Assembly (NCBI GenBank): GCA_945861245.1
Contig: CAMAUE010000007.1
Location: forward strand, 1 to 64,000
Direction of reading: 5' to 3'
Origin: Singulisphaera sp. GP187
GTDB lineage: Bacteria > Planctomycetota > Planctomycetia > Gemmatales > Gemmataceae
DNA length: 64,000 bases
Below, piece by piece: positions 9,901 to 18,433 of this stretch. The number at the start of each line of letters is the position of its first letter. Position 1 is the stretch's first letter. A program made the position numbers and the translations under genes. A model generated the notes under the pieces. The model did not search any database. It was not told the DNA's origin and worked only from the letters and a program-made list of their open reading frames with translations.

Positions 9901-10304
9901 GGATCGTCGAGTTTGGTGTAGTCGTTGGAGCGCTGGCGAACGCCGACTTCGTCTGCCGGGAAGCCGAAGTTGCGGACGATCAAACCTTTGGCTTTGTGGC
10001 GTAGGTGCAGCATCGTCTCGAAATGGCCGTACAGGCTCATACGTTCCGCCGTGGTGTTGCCGACGAACGCGATCCGTTCACCCTTGACGACTTCGAGCGG
10101 GAGTTGGCTTGGTGGCAGCGGGGCTTTCTTCGGTCGAGGTCCGGGTTTAAGGATATCCGCGGCGACGTTGTCCTTGGGTTTGCCGTTGGGCGTTTTCTTG
10201 CCTTGGGAATGCACGAAGCCATCGGGCAAAAAGTACCACACCGTTGCTGAGACGGTGAGGGCAAGCGTAGCCGCGCGAACCGCATGGGATAGTGAGAGCT
10301 GCAT
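6939..10304 (-). CDS. SGNH-hydrolase / PVC-type heme-binding dehydrogenase fusion
   Basis: 1121 residues. The start at ATG 10304 gives a signal peptide (MQLSLSHAVRAATLALTVSA); an upstream GTG at 10346 is less likely. Order: an N-terminal SGNH/GDSL-like domain (GERIAFVGNTTAERMSLYGH onward to about 290), a linker, the planctomycete membrane-bound dehydrogenase domain with propeller-like repeats (about 390-780), HEAT-like repeats (about 790-960), then a cytochrome c heme site CVACH at about 1000-1004 with the PVC heme-binding tail. It is probably periplasmic or cell-surface, oxidising a sugar-like substrate and passing electrons to the bound heme. No operon partner is visible. Confidence 0.88.
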   Translation of the reverse strand: MQLSLSHAVRAATLALTVSATVWYFLPDGFVHSQGKKTPNGKPKDNVAADILKPGPRPKKAPLPPSQLPLEVVKGERIAFVGNTTAERMSLYGHFETMLHLRHKAKGLIVRNFGFPADEVGVRQRSNDYTKLDDPLYAFNPDTFFCFFGWNESFKGEAGIEAFKQQYEKFIDEYTAKYPRDDAKSPPRFVLVSPIAFENTGDKFLPNGVTENANLKLYAAAVKAVADKRKLAFIDVYSPTAKAFAAGGGKLTVAGFQMNEAGDKVLGEALDTALFGPYTEAKPGTTDFERVRAAVIDKSWIHHQDYRMVNGWYVYGGRRTFDTETFPREYAKLRKMTAVRDQYVWDLANNRQVPEAPDDSKTGELIVPPTRFGAPGRDYSENKTLTYQKPNDFIKGARVPAGFELKLFADETKFPEIANPVQINFDSKGRLWVACMPSYPQWRPGDPKPADKLIILEDIDGDGKADKCTVFYDKLQCPTGFEFYNGGVLVVDQPRMLFLKDTDGDDKADEVSYFMDGWATDDTHHSCGAFEWSHGGLLHMLEGIATSTTLETPWGPHRSSGSGGCYVLDPRTLKIQQFALPGMYNMWCYVFDQWGQGIVGDGTTPNQTWDVPLSGKQFQGRKGLNFVLPNGVRPNLGNEWLVGRALPDDVQGQFTYACVIQMNGLTRYSLKDDGAGFQGERIKAKEGGYDDLIRSPDKHFRPCDPQIGPDGALWVGDWANALIGHMQYSQRDPNRGHSHGRMYRLVGVGKKLVTPVTQHGKSVVEILEQFREYEWRTRYRARRDLRARPANDVLPAVAAWVAKLDPKDADYDRLRCEALWIQQGHHAVDLALVDAVLASKTFQARAAAVHVLADERDRLPDALSRLKKAADDEHPRVQAEAARALSFFPTADAMAAVADIAKKPMDYWTRYTVEASLSANEAAWRPDYLTGKVAIRSPEAAKIMDGILKNNKVGAVAAPFLQLLVSQEMKSKEERFRAMTALVGIKGNPTKGREVFQRACVACHKVGAGEGAEFGPNLDKVAMRLTRYKIVESIIDPNAEVDKKYLITRIETVSGKVLNGLVISDTKTEVVLFDGKQKITLKVTDIDSRAQLKQSSMPEGQVITMAPAEFIDLVEYLSTLK

Positions 10305-10553
10305 CGAAAACCCCTCGGAAAACTTGGGAATAGACAGCGAGACCACGTTCGGTCCAGTGGATGGCGATTATACTTGCACGCCGCGGGGAAAGCTAGATGC
10401 GACCCCTGGGCATGCCGTTCTGTGCAGGTGTGGATCTCAATACCGCGAACGCGTGGACCTGATAGAATGAGGATGTAGAAATGCGATTGAATGACGCGAC
10501 GAAAGCACGGAGATTCAGCTTATACTGCCCCCGGCTGGATATGTCTGATCTGG

Positions 10554-10602
10554 GCCTGAGCGCCAGCAAAGGGCAAAAGCGGCCCTTCGCTGGCGCTCAG
10601 GC
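10554..10602. repeat. Palindromic repeat, family E (E2)
   Basis: 20-bp arms GCCTGAGCGCCAGCAAAGGG and its near-complement (one mismatch), with a 9-base loop. The core is shared with 24471-24528 except for the outer TGAG versus TTAAT bases, which change together on both arms. Confidence 0.85.
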
Positions 10603-10688
10603 TCGGAAAACACGACAAGCTGACCCAATCTGGTTAATTCCCACAACAAAGTGCGAATAACAAAGTGCGACAAAGGTGCATTGCCTTC

Positions 10689-10850
10689 GTATACCCTTGA
10701 CGGGTGAATTAGACGCTTCTTCGAGCCGCGACTGTAAGGGAGCGGTCGAAGGGATGCCGTGCGGTTTATGTCGGCCGCTCCCTTATGGTCGCGGCTCGGA
10801 AATGTTTTTTTCGATTCGGAAAAGCGACAATTTCTACCGTGCGAATTATA
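10689..10850. repeat. Palindromic element, family D (D2)
   Basis: Inner arms 10720-10749 and 10771-10800 (TCGAGCCGCGACTGTAAGGG). The left outer end is GTATAC and the right outer end is TTATA. It runs almost to the gatB start. Confidence 0.8.
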
Positions 10851-10875
10851 ACTCGTTGAATCTGAAAGAAGTAGA

Positions 10876-12426
10876 ATGTCCCACCGCATCATTATCGGTC
10901 TCGAAGTTCATGTGCAGCTTCTCACCAAGACAAAGCTGTTCTGCGGGTGCTCCACGCAGTTTGGCTTGCCGCCGAACTCGGCGACGTGCCCGGTCTGCTG
11001 CGGTATGCCGGGGACGCTGCCCGTCATGAATCGGCAAGCGTTTCGACTCTCGATTGAGGCTGCCGTTGCTCTTAACTGCACGATCGCGCCGTTCACGAAG
11101 TGGGATCGCAAAAACTACTTCTATCCCGATCTGCCCAAGAACTATCAGATCAGCCAGTACGATTTGCCGTTCAGCTCGAATGGCTCGCTCGAAATCGAAA
11201 CGTCCGCCGGCTCGCGCACGATCGGCATTATCCGTGCCCATCTCGAAGAGGATGCGGGCAAGATGCTGCACGACGAAAACGCTGGCCGAAACGATTCGCT
11301 CGTCGATCTCAATCGCACCGGCACGCCGCTTCTCGAAATCGTCTCGCAGCCCGAAATGGAAACCGCCGAGGAGGCCAAGGCGTACCTCGAAGCAATCCGG
11401 CTGTTGCTGCGCGAGATCGGCGTCTCCGATTGCGAGATGCAGGAGGGCAGCCTACGCTGTGACGCCAACGTCAACCTGCACGTCGCTCAGCCCGATGGCA
11501 GCTTCGTCGCCACGCCGATCATCGAAGTGAAAAACCTCAACACCATTCGCGGCGTCGAGCGAGCGCTGAACTACGAAGTCGATCGCCAGGCCGCGGAACT
11601 CGAACGCAATCTTGAAAGCGGCTACTGGCAGATCGACACATCGCGCCCGGGCAAGTTTCGCGACTACAACATCGTTCCCATCGCCGAGCGCCGAGCCGAT
11701 GGCACGTTACGGCCCGTCAGCAAGGCGACGGCGGGCTGGGATGAACGCATTGGCCGAACCGAGGTGCAACGGCGAAAGGAAGAGGCGTCGGACTATCGCT
11801 ACTTCCCGGAACCCGACCTCGTGCCCGTGACGGTCGATGAGACGCTGCTTGCTCAGATACGCCAGGAGTTGGGCGAGCTGCCGGCAGCGCAAAACGCACG
11901 TCTGCAATCGCAATATGGGCTGACCGCATATGACGCCGGCGTGCTGTCGCGCCAGGGGCGAGCGTTTGTCGCCTACTTCGAGATCGTCGCCAACCGCTGC
12001 GGCGACGCCAAGGAAGCGTGCAACTGGATCATCAACGATCTGTTGTCAACCCTGAACGAACGCAAGCTCGACATCAAATTATGCCCGCTGCCTGCTGAGA
12101 GTCTCGGTGATTTGATTCGCGAGATCAAAGCCATCGGCCTGAACAAACAGCGAGCCCGCGAGGTCTATGCCGACATGATCGACACCGGCGAGTCGGTCAA
12201 GCAAGTGATCGACCGCAAAGGCTTCAAGCCGGTGACCGACGACAATCAACTATTGGAGCTAGTTCGCAAGGCGATTGCCGCCAACTCCAAGGCGGTTGCC
12301 GATTTCAAGAAGGGCAAGACGAAAGCCGCCGACGCGATCAAAGGCTTCGTGATGCGCGAGACGAAAGGCATGGCCAACACGGAAACCGTGCAACGGCTGC
12401 TGCTTGAGGAGTTGGCGAAAGTCTAA
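10876..12426 (+). CDS. gatB: Asp/Glu-tRNA(Asn/Gln) amidotransferase subunit B
   Basis: 516 residues, full length. The N-terminal signature IIGLEVHVQLLTKTKLFCGC with paired Cys (CPVCCGMPG), the KNYFYPDLPKNYQISQYD segment and the C-terminal YqeY-like tail are those of GatB. Within GatCAB it activates the side chain of misacylated Glu-tRNA(Gln) or Asp-tRNA(Asn) for transamidation. gatA and gatC are not adjacent in this window, so the genes are split. Start: ATG at 10876; GAAAGAAG lies 5-12 bases upstream. A family D palindrome ends just before it. Confidence 0.96.
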   Translation: MSHRIIIGLEVHVQLLTKTKLFCGCSTQFGLPPNSATCPVCCGMPGTLPVMNRQAFRLSIEAAVALNCTIAPFTKWDRKNYFYPDLPKNYQISQYDLPFSSNGSLEIETSAGSRTIGIIRAHLEEDAGKMLHDENAGRNDSLVDLNRTGTPLLEIVSQPEMETAEEAKAYLEAIRLLLREIGVSDCEMQEGSLRCDANVNLHVAQPDGSFVATPIIEVKNLNTIRGVERALNYEVDRQAAELERNLESGYWQIDTSRPGKFRDYNIVPIAERRADGTLRPVSKATAGWDERIGRTEVQRRKEEASDYRYFPEPDLVPVTVDETLLAQIRQELGELPAAQNARLQSQYGLTAYDAGVLSRQGRAFVAYFEIVANRCGDAKEACNWIINDLLSTLNERKLDIKLCPLPAESLGDLIREIKAIGLNKQRAREVYADMIDTGESVKQVIDRKGFKPVTDDNQLLELVRKAIAANSKAVADFKKGKTKAADAIKGFVMRETKGMANTETVQRLLLEELAKV

Positions 12427-12557
12427 AGCAATACGGATTTGCCGCGACGGCCAACGCCGACTCGCGCACCTTCGCAAGGCCAATCGGTTCGGGGTTGATT
12501 TTGACCTGGAAATGTCCTCTGCGTGGTAAAGCAATCACGCCCAAGGTTTCCTGAATT

Positions 12558-15542
12558 TTACTTTTTCTCCACAGTCGCCGTCGGCACGCTCACGACTTGG
12601 CGGATTGGACCGAGGTGCGGATGGTGTTTGGTGAAATCGTCGATGAGCTTGCGGATCGATTCGTCCTGGCCCTTCGGGACAAACGGTACGACGACGTAGC
12701 AGCCGCCCTTCGAATCGAAACCGATCTGCGTGAAGACCGCGCCGGCGATACCCGTGTCGTTCGCCTGCTTCTGCATGTCGCCGGCGGGATTCTTCTTGCG
12801 ATCCACACCAGCCACATTGATCTCGAATCCTTCGACCTCATGCGACTGCAAACGCTTCTTCAGCACCTCGGTGATGGCAACGGCTTGTTCGTCCTCCGCT
12901 AGCGTCTTGCCGGCGAAGATGCAAATGCCCTGAACGTGGACGATCGGCTTCATTTTGACGTCGTCGATCGTGTAGAACACGCGATCGATACGCGTTTGGC
13001 GGAACAGTGCGTTCTTGTCGCCTGCGAAATTCGCACGCACGTCGGCCAGGAGCGGCAGCCACGGCGTCGGCTTCATACGCTCAAAGCCTGCGAGCCCCGC
13101 ATGCGCGATCGGCTTGCGGTCCTTGTCATTGACGACGCGCTCGATCATCATGCCGATCGACTTTAACTGTTCGTCGTTGCCGCGCATGCCGTCGAAAACA
13201 AGCTTGCCGCCTTTATCGAACGACGCCTCGAGGAAGAGCATGCCATCGTGTTTCTGTGCGACGGCTAATTGTTGCAGCTCGTAGACTGGCGATTCGACGA
13301 CCGCGACCTCGCCTTCCACGAATGCCATCGCCGACTCCGGCAACATGCGCTTGCACGCTGCGCTGATCGTACGAGAGAGCATGCTCGGATCAACTTTCTG
13401 GGCACGTTTCGCAAGGTACGTGCCATGCCACCGAAGCGTGAGTCGCCGTTTGGCGTCGCCTTCCTCGCCCTCGAAACGGAAATAAGAACGCTGCACGGAC
13501 ACTCGCCGTAGCGACAGATTCTGCGCCTCGGCGAAATCCGTTTGCAACGCACGCAAGAAATCGGGCCAGGCGAGCGTGGCTTTCGCGAGTGGATACGACG
13601 TTACGCCATCGAGCGACCAGCCGGATTTGGCGTTGGCGTCATCACTGAGGCGGATTGCGCCAGGCATATTGACGAGGCGGTCGGCGATCAGCGTCGTCAG
13701 CTTGGCTTTCTGGTTTGGCTCGCCGAGAAAGCCGTCGAATCGAAGGTCGCCGGCAGCCGAGTAGCTGACGTGGGTGAGACGCACACCGTCCAGATCGCCG
13801 CGTTCGGTGGTGCGGTTTTGGATTTCAAGGAGCGGGTTGGCGAAGGTTTTGATTTTGCCAGTATCCACGGCTATCATGTCGCGTGAAACGATCGTGCCAT
13901 CGATAGCAGCGAGCAGTGCCAGCGTAGGCGATTCCTGCGGTCGGTCCACGACGAATGCGCCAACGGCGTGCAACATCAACTTGCGGTTGACATACTGGAA
14001 GTACAGCCGATCGAGCCGAACGCGGCAGGCCTCGGATTTGGTGTCCGCGAGTTTCTGTTGCGTGGCAACGATGACCTCGGACCAGGCAGGCGCTGCCGGC
14101 TTGGACAGCTTCCATTCGTGCGGCGTTATCGTCTCGACGGTCCACCTTGGCACGTCCGCGAGAACATCCTTCGCCACCGCATCGAGGGCTCTCGTCGCTT
14201 CAGGCATCGGCGCATGCAGTCGGCCGAGCAGTTCGAGGCGACCGGATTCATCGTGGCGCACGTCGGTGACGACTGCGCCGTCCAGACCGCGCTCGACGAT
14301 TTTCGCTTGCAATGCCGGCATCGGCGGATCGTTTACCGTCGCGATCAGGCGCACAGCCATCGGTGTGAGATTCGTATCGATGACGCTGGGCAAAACCGTT
14401 GGCAGCCAGATCGCGAGGTCGGTCTCGATTGCCGTGCGTTCACTGGCAGTCGCAAACATGCGGATCGCGACCCGGTAAACATGGCTCGCGCCACCGGCGT
14501 CGGTGGCATCGCCGCCGTCCTTACGGAGGACGACTTTCGGGGCAACGTCGTGAATAACCGCGCGACGCAAGAGCGGTTTGTTTTCCTTGACCGCGTACTG
14601 CACGAGTTGCTTCTGCAATGCAATCGTCTTCTCGGCTGGGTCAAACAGCGTCAATCGAAGCAAGACGTTCGGTTTGGCGTCCTTGTCGCCGGAATTCGCC
14701 ACGATTTCGCGCGTCAACGGATCCTTGGCGAGCGCCAATACGGCGGCCTCGACTGGCTTGCGTTGCTCCTCTTTCGCGATGAATCCGTCGAGTCTCAGCG
14801 TGCCTTTGTTGTCGAACCAGGCGCTGACGATGCGAGCGTCGCGCAGCGTGTCGTCCTGCGCGAGCGCTTTCATGATCGGGCGGATCGGATGGTCGTGGAC
14901 GGCGGCAGCGACGGCGATCTCCGGCAAGTCGGCAAACTTCATCTCGGCTGACTGCAGCCGCGTGCGAAGTACAACGACGAGCTTCGGCGCGATCGCTCCC
15001 GACTTCTCGTTAACCCCCACGCTGACGACGCGAAACGTTAGCTTCGCCTGGTCATCAAACGTCCCCGCATCGATGCGAGTGTGACGCAGCAGTAGGCGAA
15101 GTTCGGCGTCATGCTCAAACCCACGCCCCGCATCGAAGTCGCTTTGCAGTTTCGGAACCTGGTCGGCAATCGACAGCACTTTGACTGTGTCAAGTATGAG
15201 GCCGGCATCGCACTCGCGCTTCAATTCGGGCGACGTTTCGATAAGCGAGCGAGCCTTCGTCTCCAGCAGGGCGAGTTGTTCCTTGCGTGCGACCCAGCCG
15301 CGAATCTGAAGCTGGCGCTTGTCGTCGTCGATGCTCACCGAGTGGATGGCGGAACCCTTCAGCGCATCGTCACCGGAGCATGCTTTGCGGAGTTCCGTCG
15401 TAGCGTCGGTGACGGCTAACTCAATCGCTTCGATGTTTTTGAACGATTTGAATCGCTTCCAGTTCGAACCGACATACAGCCCAGCAGCGCCGAGTCCGGC
15501 GCCGAGGGTTAACACGAAGCAGAAAAGCACGAAGCGTTTCAT
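12558..15542 (-). CDS. Large exported protein of alternating beta/alpha repeat modules
   Basis: 994 residues with an N-terminal hydrophobic anchor (MKRFVLFCFVLTLGAGLGAA). The rest appears to alternate two module types about five times. One type reads L-x-x-L-x-x-x-F, then LRRxRIDRxYF, then a strand ending xLxGxxL (clear near residues 150-198, 490-535, 675-730 and 850-900). The other reads FDxxGxLxFDGF-x(4-6)-Q followed by a helix (for example SYSAAGDLRFDGFLGEPNQK and ASFDKGGKLVFDGMRGNDEQ). The second type resembles BON-like folds, but I do not recognise the family. No catalytic motif seen. It probably lies in the periplasm, anchored at the inner membrane. Monocistronic. Confidence 0.7.
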   Translation of the reverse strand: MKRFVLFCFVLTLGAGLGAAGLYVGSNWKRFKSFKNIEAIELAVTDATTELRKACSGDDALKGSAIHSVSIDDDKRQLQIRGWVARKEQLALLETKARSLIETSPELKRECDAGLILDTVKVLSIADQVPKLQSDFDAGRGFEHDAELRLLLRHTRIDAGTFDDQAKLTFRVVSVGVNEKSGAIAPKLVVVLRTRLQSAEMKFADLPEIAVAAAVHDHPIRPIMKALAQDDTLRDARIVSAWFDNKGTLRLDGFIAKEEQRKPVEAAVLALAKDPLTREIVANSGDKDAKPNVLLRLTLFDPAEKTIALQKQLVQYAVKENKPLLRRAVIHDVAPKVVLRKDGGDATDAGGASHVYRVAIRMFATASERTAIETDLAIWLPTVLPSVIDTNLTPMAVRLIATVNDPPMPALQAKIVERGLDGAVVTDVRHDESGRLELLGRLHAPMPEATRALDAVAKDVLADVPRWTVETITPHEWKLSKPAAPAWSEVIVATQQKLADTKSEACRVRLDRLYFQYVNRKLMLHAVGAFVVDRPQESPTLALLAAIDGTIVSRDMIAVDTGKIKTFANPLLEIQNRTTERGDLDGVRLTHVSYSAAGDLRFDGFLGEPNQKAKLTTLIADRLVNMPGAIRLSDDANAKSGWSLDGVTSYPLAKATLAWPDFLRALQTDFAEAQNLSLRRVSVQRSYFRFEGEEGDAKRRLTLRWHGTYLAKRAQKVDPSMLSRTISAACKRMLPESAMAFVEGEVAVVESPVYELQQLAVAQKHDGMLFLEASFDKGGKLVFDGMRGNDEQLKSIGMMIERVVNDKDRKPIAHAGLAGFERMKPTPWLPLLADVRANFAGDKNALFRQTRIDRVFYTIDDVKMKPIVHVQGICIFAGKTLAEDEQAVAITEVLKKRLQSHEVEGFEINVAGVDRKKNPAGDMQKQANDTGIAGAVFTQIGFDSKGGCYVVVPFVPKGQDESIRKLIDDFTKHHPHLGPIRQVVSVPTATVEKK

Positions 15543-15562
15543 GGGGTCAATACTCCGCTGTT

Positions 15563-15633
15563 GAGCCGCTCGCCTGTGACGAGTGCAATCGCCGCGATTG
15601 CGCCCGCGCTCGCCACAGGCGAGCGGCTAAACG
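15563..15633. repeat. Palindromic repeat, family B (B1)
   Basis: GCCGCTCGCCTGTG...CACAGGCGAGCGGC arms around a 23-base spacer. The variable centre is TGTG/CACA, changed on both arms relative to other family B copies. Confidence 0.8.
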
Positions 15634-15641
15634 GAATCGTG

Positions 15642-16895
15642 CTACTTTTCGCCGATACAGTAAATCGCGCGATCCGAGCGCAGATAAATACGGCCATCGA
15701 CAATCGCCGGGCTGGCGTTGAAGACGCTGCGGTCCGCGGCGAAAGTGTTATGCGCCAGCTGCTTGAAGGTCGGACTGGCTTCGATGACGTAGGTTCCGTT
15801 TTCGCGCGTTACATAGTAGATCTTTCCGTCCGCCAGCGTGGCCGACGCGTAGATTCGACCTGGCTCGGGGCTAAGCCTTTTTTCGTATACCACGTCGCCG
15901 GTCTTGGCGTTGAGGCAATAGACCGTACCGCTAGCATCATGCGCCCAGTAGATGTGCCCGTTGTAGTAGAGGGGCGATGAGACGTTGGAGCCTTTCTTCG
16001 CGCTCCAGAGTTGGTTGGCCGCCGTGACGTCGCCCGAGCCGCCGAGTTTGAAGGCGATGGCGGTATTGGAGCGGCCGCCGATGGCGAAGGCGACACCGTC
16101 GTTGACGACGACACTCGGGCAGACGTAATCCTGCACGCCGTTGCAAGTCCAGGCGACCTTGCCGGTCTTGAGGTTAATCCCGGTGACAGCGTTTCTGGCG
16201 GAAGAAACGAGTTCCGTACCGTTGGTTGTTTTGGCGAGGATCGGCGTGCTCCAGGTCCAATCGGTGCCGGATTGTTGCGACCAGGCTTTTTTGCCATCGG
16301 CTTTGTAGAGAGCGACGATTTCGCCCGACTCGACGCCGGCGTTGACGATGACGAGGTCGTCGTGGAGAACGACGGAGGAGCCGGAACCCCAGCGGTGAGT
16401 CTGCTTGCCAACGCTGCTGCGCCAGATTTGCTTGCCGTCGAGATCAAAAGCGACGACGCCGGCGATGCCGAAGAAGCAATAGACGTGCTTGCCATCCGAA
16501 GCGGGCGTGCTTGACGCATAACCGTGCAGAGCCTGGAAACCGCGATAGGCATCGTCGGCAGCATCGGCAGCGATGTCGCGCGTCCACTGGATTTTGCCGG
16601 CCCGATTCAGGCAGACGAGGTGTCTCTTGAGGCCCTCCGCGCTCGGGTTGTCCTTGCCGGCGCCGGTGTAGTAGGTGACGAATATTTGCTCGCCGACGAG
16701 AATCGGGCTGGACGAACCGTGGCCGGGCAAATCGGTTTTCCAGAGCAGGTTCTTGGTGTCGCTCCATTCTGCCGAGGCTTTGGTGGCCTTGGCGACGCCC
16801 GACCCATCGGGGCCACGGAATTGCAGCCAATCGGTGGCGGTGGCGGTTGTCGCGGAAAGGCAGATGGCGACCAATGAGGAGAGCATGTGGCGCAT
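15642..16895 (-). CDS. Exported PQQ-type beta-propeller protein
   Basis: 417 residues with a signal peptide (MRHMLSSLVAICLSATTATA). It then reads TDWLQFRGPDGSGVA, the start typical of planctomycete PQQ-like propeller proteins related to BamB. Repeated blade motifs follow: GKIQWTRD, GKQIWRSS, GKVAWTCN, GDVVYEKR. Eight blades would fit the length. No PQQ-ligand set or enzyme motif could be assigned, so a binding or scaffold role is as likely as a dehydrogenase. Minus-strand neighbours are separated by palindromes, so it is probably monocistronic. Confidence 0.85.
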   Translation of the reverse strand: MRHMLSSLVAICLSATTATATDWLQFRGPDGSGVAKATKASAEWSDTKNLLWKTDLPGHGSSSPILVGEQIFVTYYTGAGKDNPSAEGLKRHLVCLNRAGKIQWTRDIAADAADDAYRGFQALHGYASSTPASDGKHVYCFFGIAGVVAFDLDGKQIWRSSVGKQTHRWGSGSSVVLHDDLVIVNAGVESGEIVALYKADGKKAWSQQSGTDWTWSTPILAKTTNGTELVSSARNAVTGINLKTGKVAWTCNGVQDYVCPSVVVNDGVAFAIGGRSNTAIAFKLGGSGDVTAANQLWSAKKGSNVSSPLYYNGHIYWAHDASGTVYCLNAKTGDVVYEKRLSPEPGRIYASATLADGKIYYVTRENGTYVIEASPTFKQLAHNTFAADRSVFNASPAIVDGRIYLRSDRAIYCIGEK

Positions 16896-16962
16896 GGGTT
16901 GAATTCTCTTGGGTTGTAGAATCGCAGCATCGACGGCGGCTCATTGGCAACCGCGAGCGACA

Positions 16963-17130
16963 TATACTTCGCATGGTAGATGTTGTCGCTTTTCCGAACC
17001 GATAAAAACATTTTCGAGCCGATCAAAACATTTCCGAGCCGCGACCGTAAGGGAGCGGCCGACAGAATGCCGAGCACTCCCTTACGGTCGCGGCTCGGAA
17101 AAGCGTCAAACTCAGCCGTCAAAGGTATAC
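16963..17130. repeat. Palindromic element, family D (D3) with tripled outer arm
   Basis: Inner arms 17031-17059 and 17074-17101 (TTTCCGAGCCGCGACCGTAA). On the left, the word TTTCCGAACCGAT/TTTCGAGCCGAT occurs three times about 20 bp apart (16990-17040), an internal tandem growth of one arm. The outer ends are TATAC and GTATAC. Confidence 0.8.
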
Positions 17131-17137
17131 ATGCAGT

Positions 17138-18256
17138 CTATCCAACTGGGCCAATCGGTTCAACGCCGCGACGGTAGCGCAGGTAGATGTCGTCGTCGCA
17201 GCGTTCGACGGCATCGAGCCGTAAGCGAGGACACGCGGCAATGCGGTCCCATCCCAGTCCGGCGATCGGCGATTTGGCGTCGCCCTGGCCGATCAGCAGC
17301 GGTGCGACGAAGACATGGGCCTCATCAACGGCAGAAGCGTCGAACAGCGAGCCGAGCAACACGCCGCCGCCTTCCACGAGCACATTCGTCCAGCCGCGAG
17401 CACCGAGTTCTTTCAACAGTGCCAAAACATCGACACGTCCCGACACGTCCTGTCGAAGTTGGACAATTTCGCAGCCGGCGGTTCGCAGTGGATCGAGTAC
17501 GGCGGCGTGCGTCGCACAAGTGGCAACCAACGTGGGGACCAACTTCGCGGTTTGCACGAGTTGCGATGTGGCGGGCAGCCTTGCATGCGTATCGACGATG
17601 ACGCGAGTCGGCGTGCGCGGGCCGGGCGGTCGCGCGGTGAGCAGTGGGTCGTCGGTGAGTGCCGTGCCGACGCCGATGACGATGCCGTCCATGCATCCGC
17701 GCAGAGTGTGAACGCGTTGGCGTGAGGTTTCGCCGCTGATCCAGCGTGAGTTGCCGGTGCGAGTCGCGATTTTTCCATCGAGCGTCATGGCCCATTTCGC
17801 ATGGACCCAAGGCAAACCCGCGGCGAGGCGTTTGAGATACGGCGCGTTCTGCCGACGCGCCTCGGCTTCGCCGACGCCTAACTCGACGCTCACTCCGGCG
17901 GCTCGTAAGATCGCCGCGCCTTGGCCGGCGACTTTGGGAAAGGGATCCTGCAACGCGGCCACGACATTTGCAATGCCCGATCGCAGTACGGCGTCGGTGC
18001 ACGGCGGCGTCTTCCCCTGATGGCAGCACGGCTCCAGCGTCACATAAAGCGTCGCGCCACGTGCAGCCTCGCCAGCGTGCGCCAGCGCATTGACTTCGGC
18101 ATGCGCCTGGCCAAACCGTTCATGCCAACCTTCGCCAACGCACACGCCGTCGCGCACCACGATGGCCCCGACCAGCGGGTTCGGCTCGACGTAACCCCGC
18201 CCGCGCTCCGCGAGCGCGATCGCTCGGCTCATCCAGACTTCAGCGTCGTGCGTCAT
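17138..18256 (-). CDS. ribD: Bifunctional riboflavin deaminase/reductase
   Basis: 372 residues, the usual RibD size. The N-terminal deaminase carries HAEVNAL and the zinc site PCCHQGKTPPCTD; it deaminates diaminohydroxyphosphoribosylamino-pyrimidine. The C-terminal reductase begins PWVHAKWAMTLDGKIATRTG and contains the NADPH-binding VEGGGVLLGSLFD. Both act in cytosolic riboflavin synthesis. No other rib gene and no FMN riboswitch were seen here. The C-terminal end lies next to a family D palindrome. Confidence 0.96.
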   Translation of the reverse strand: MTHDAEVWMSRAIALAERGRGYVEPNPLVGAIVVRDGVCVGEGWHERFGQAHAEVNALAHAGEAARGATLYVTLEPCCHQGKTPPCTDAVLRSGIANVVAALQDPFPKVAGQGAAILRAAGVSVELGVGEAEARRQNAPYLKRLAAGLPWVHAKWAMTLDGKIATRTGNSRWISGETSRQRVHTLRGCMDGIVIGVGTALTDDPLLTARPPGPRTPTRVIVDTHARLPATSQLVQTAKLVPTLVATCATHAAVLDPLRTAGCEIVQLRQDVSGRVDVLALLKELGARGWTNVLVEGGGVLLGSLFDASAVDEAHVFVAPLLIGQGDAKSPIAGLGWDRIAACPRLRLDAVERCDDDIYLRYRRGVEPIGPVG

Positions 18257-18287
18257 GGCGTGTCCGGCTTGCTTGAATTACTCACCT

Positions 18288-18422
18288 AACCACAGAGACA
18301 CAGAGAACACAGAGAAAATCAAGATAGGTAGAAAATACTATGAAAAACTATTCGCGATCGAAACGCTGCCCGAACTCGTGATTCCCATTGCATTTCTCTG
18401 TGTTCTCTGTGTCTCTGTGGTT
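18288..18422. repeat. Inverted repeat of ACAGAGA words between ribD and pfkB-type gene
   Basis: Arms at 18288-18319 (CCACAGAGACACAGAGAACA) and 18392-18422 are near-perfect complements about 70 bp apart. The word is of a kind seen between genes in many unrelated bacteria. Confidence 0.8.
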
Positions 18423-18433
18423 AGTTTTTTTTG

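Larger units (their letters stand above)
10305..10875. other. 571-bp divergent intergenic region with palindromes
   Basis: It lies between the SGNH/cytochrome gene and gatB, transcribed apart. It contains a family E palindrome (10554-10602) and the family D element D2 (10689-10850), whose right end is only 26 bp from the gatB start. Promoters for both genes must be here, but none could be assigned. Confidence 0.6.

Noticed and set aside
16990-17040. CRISPR-like short repeats
   Set aside because: The three approximately 20-bp words are tandem pieces of one palindrome arm with no unique spacers and no cas genes.
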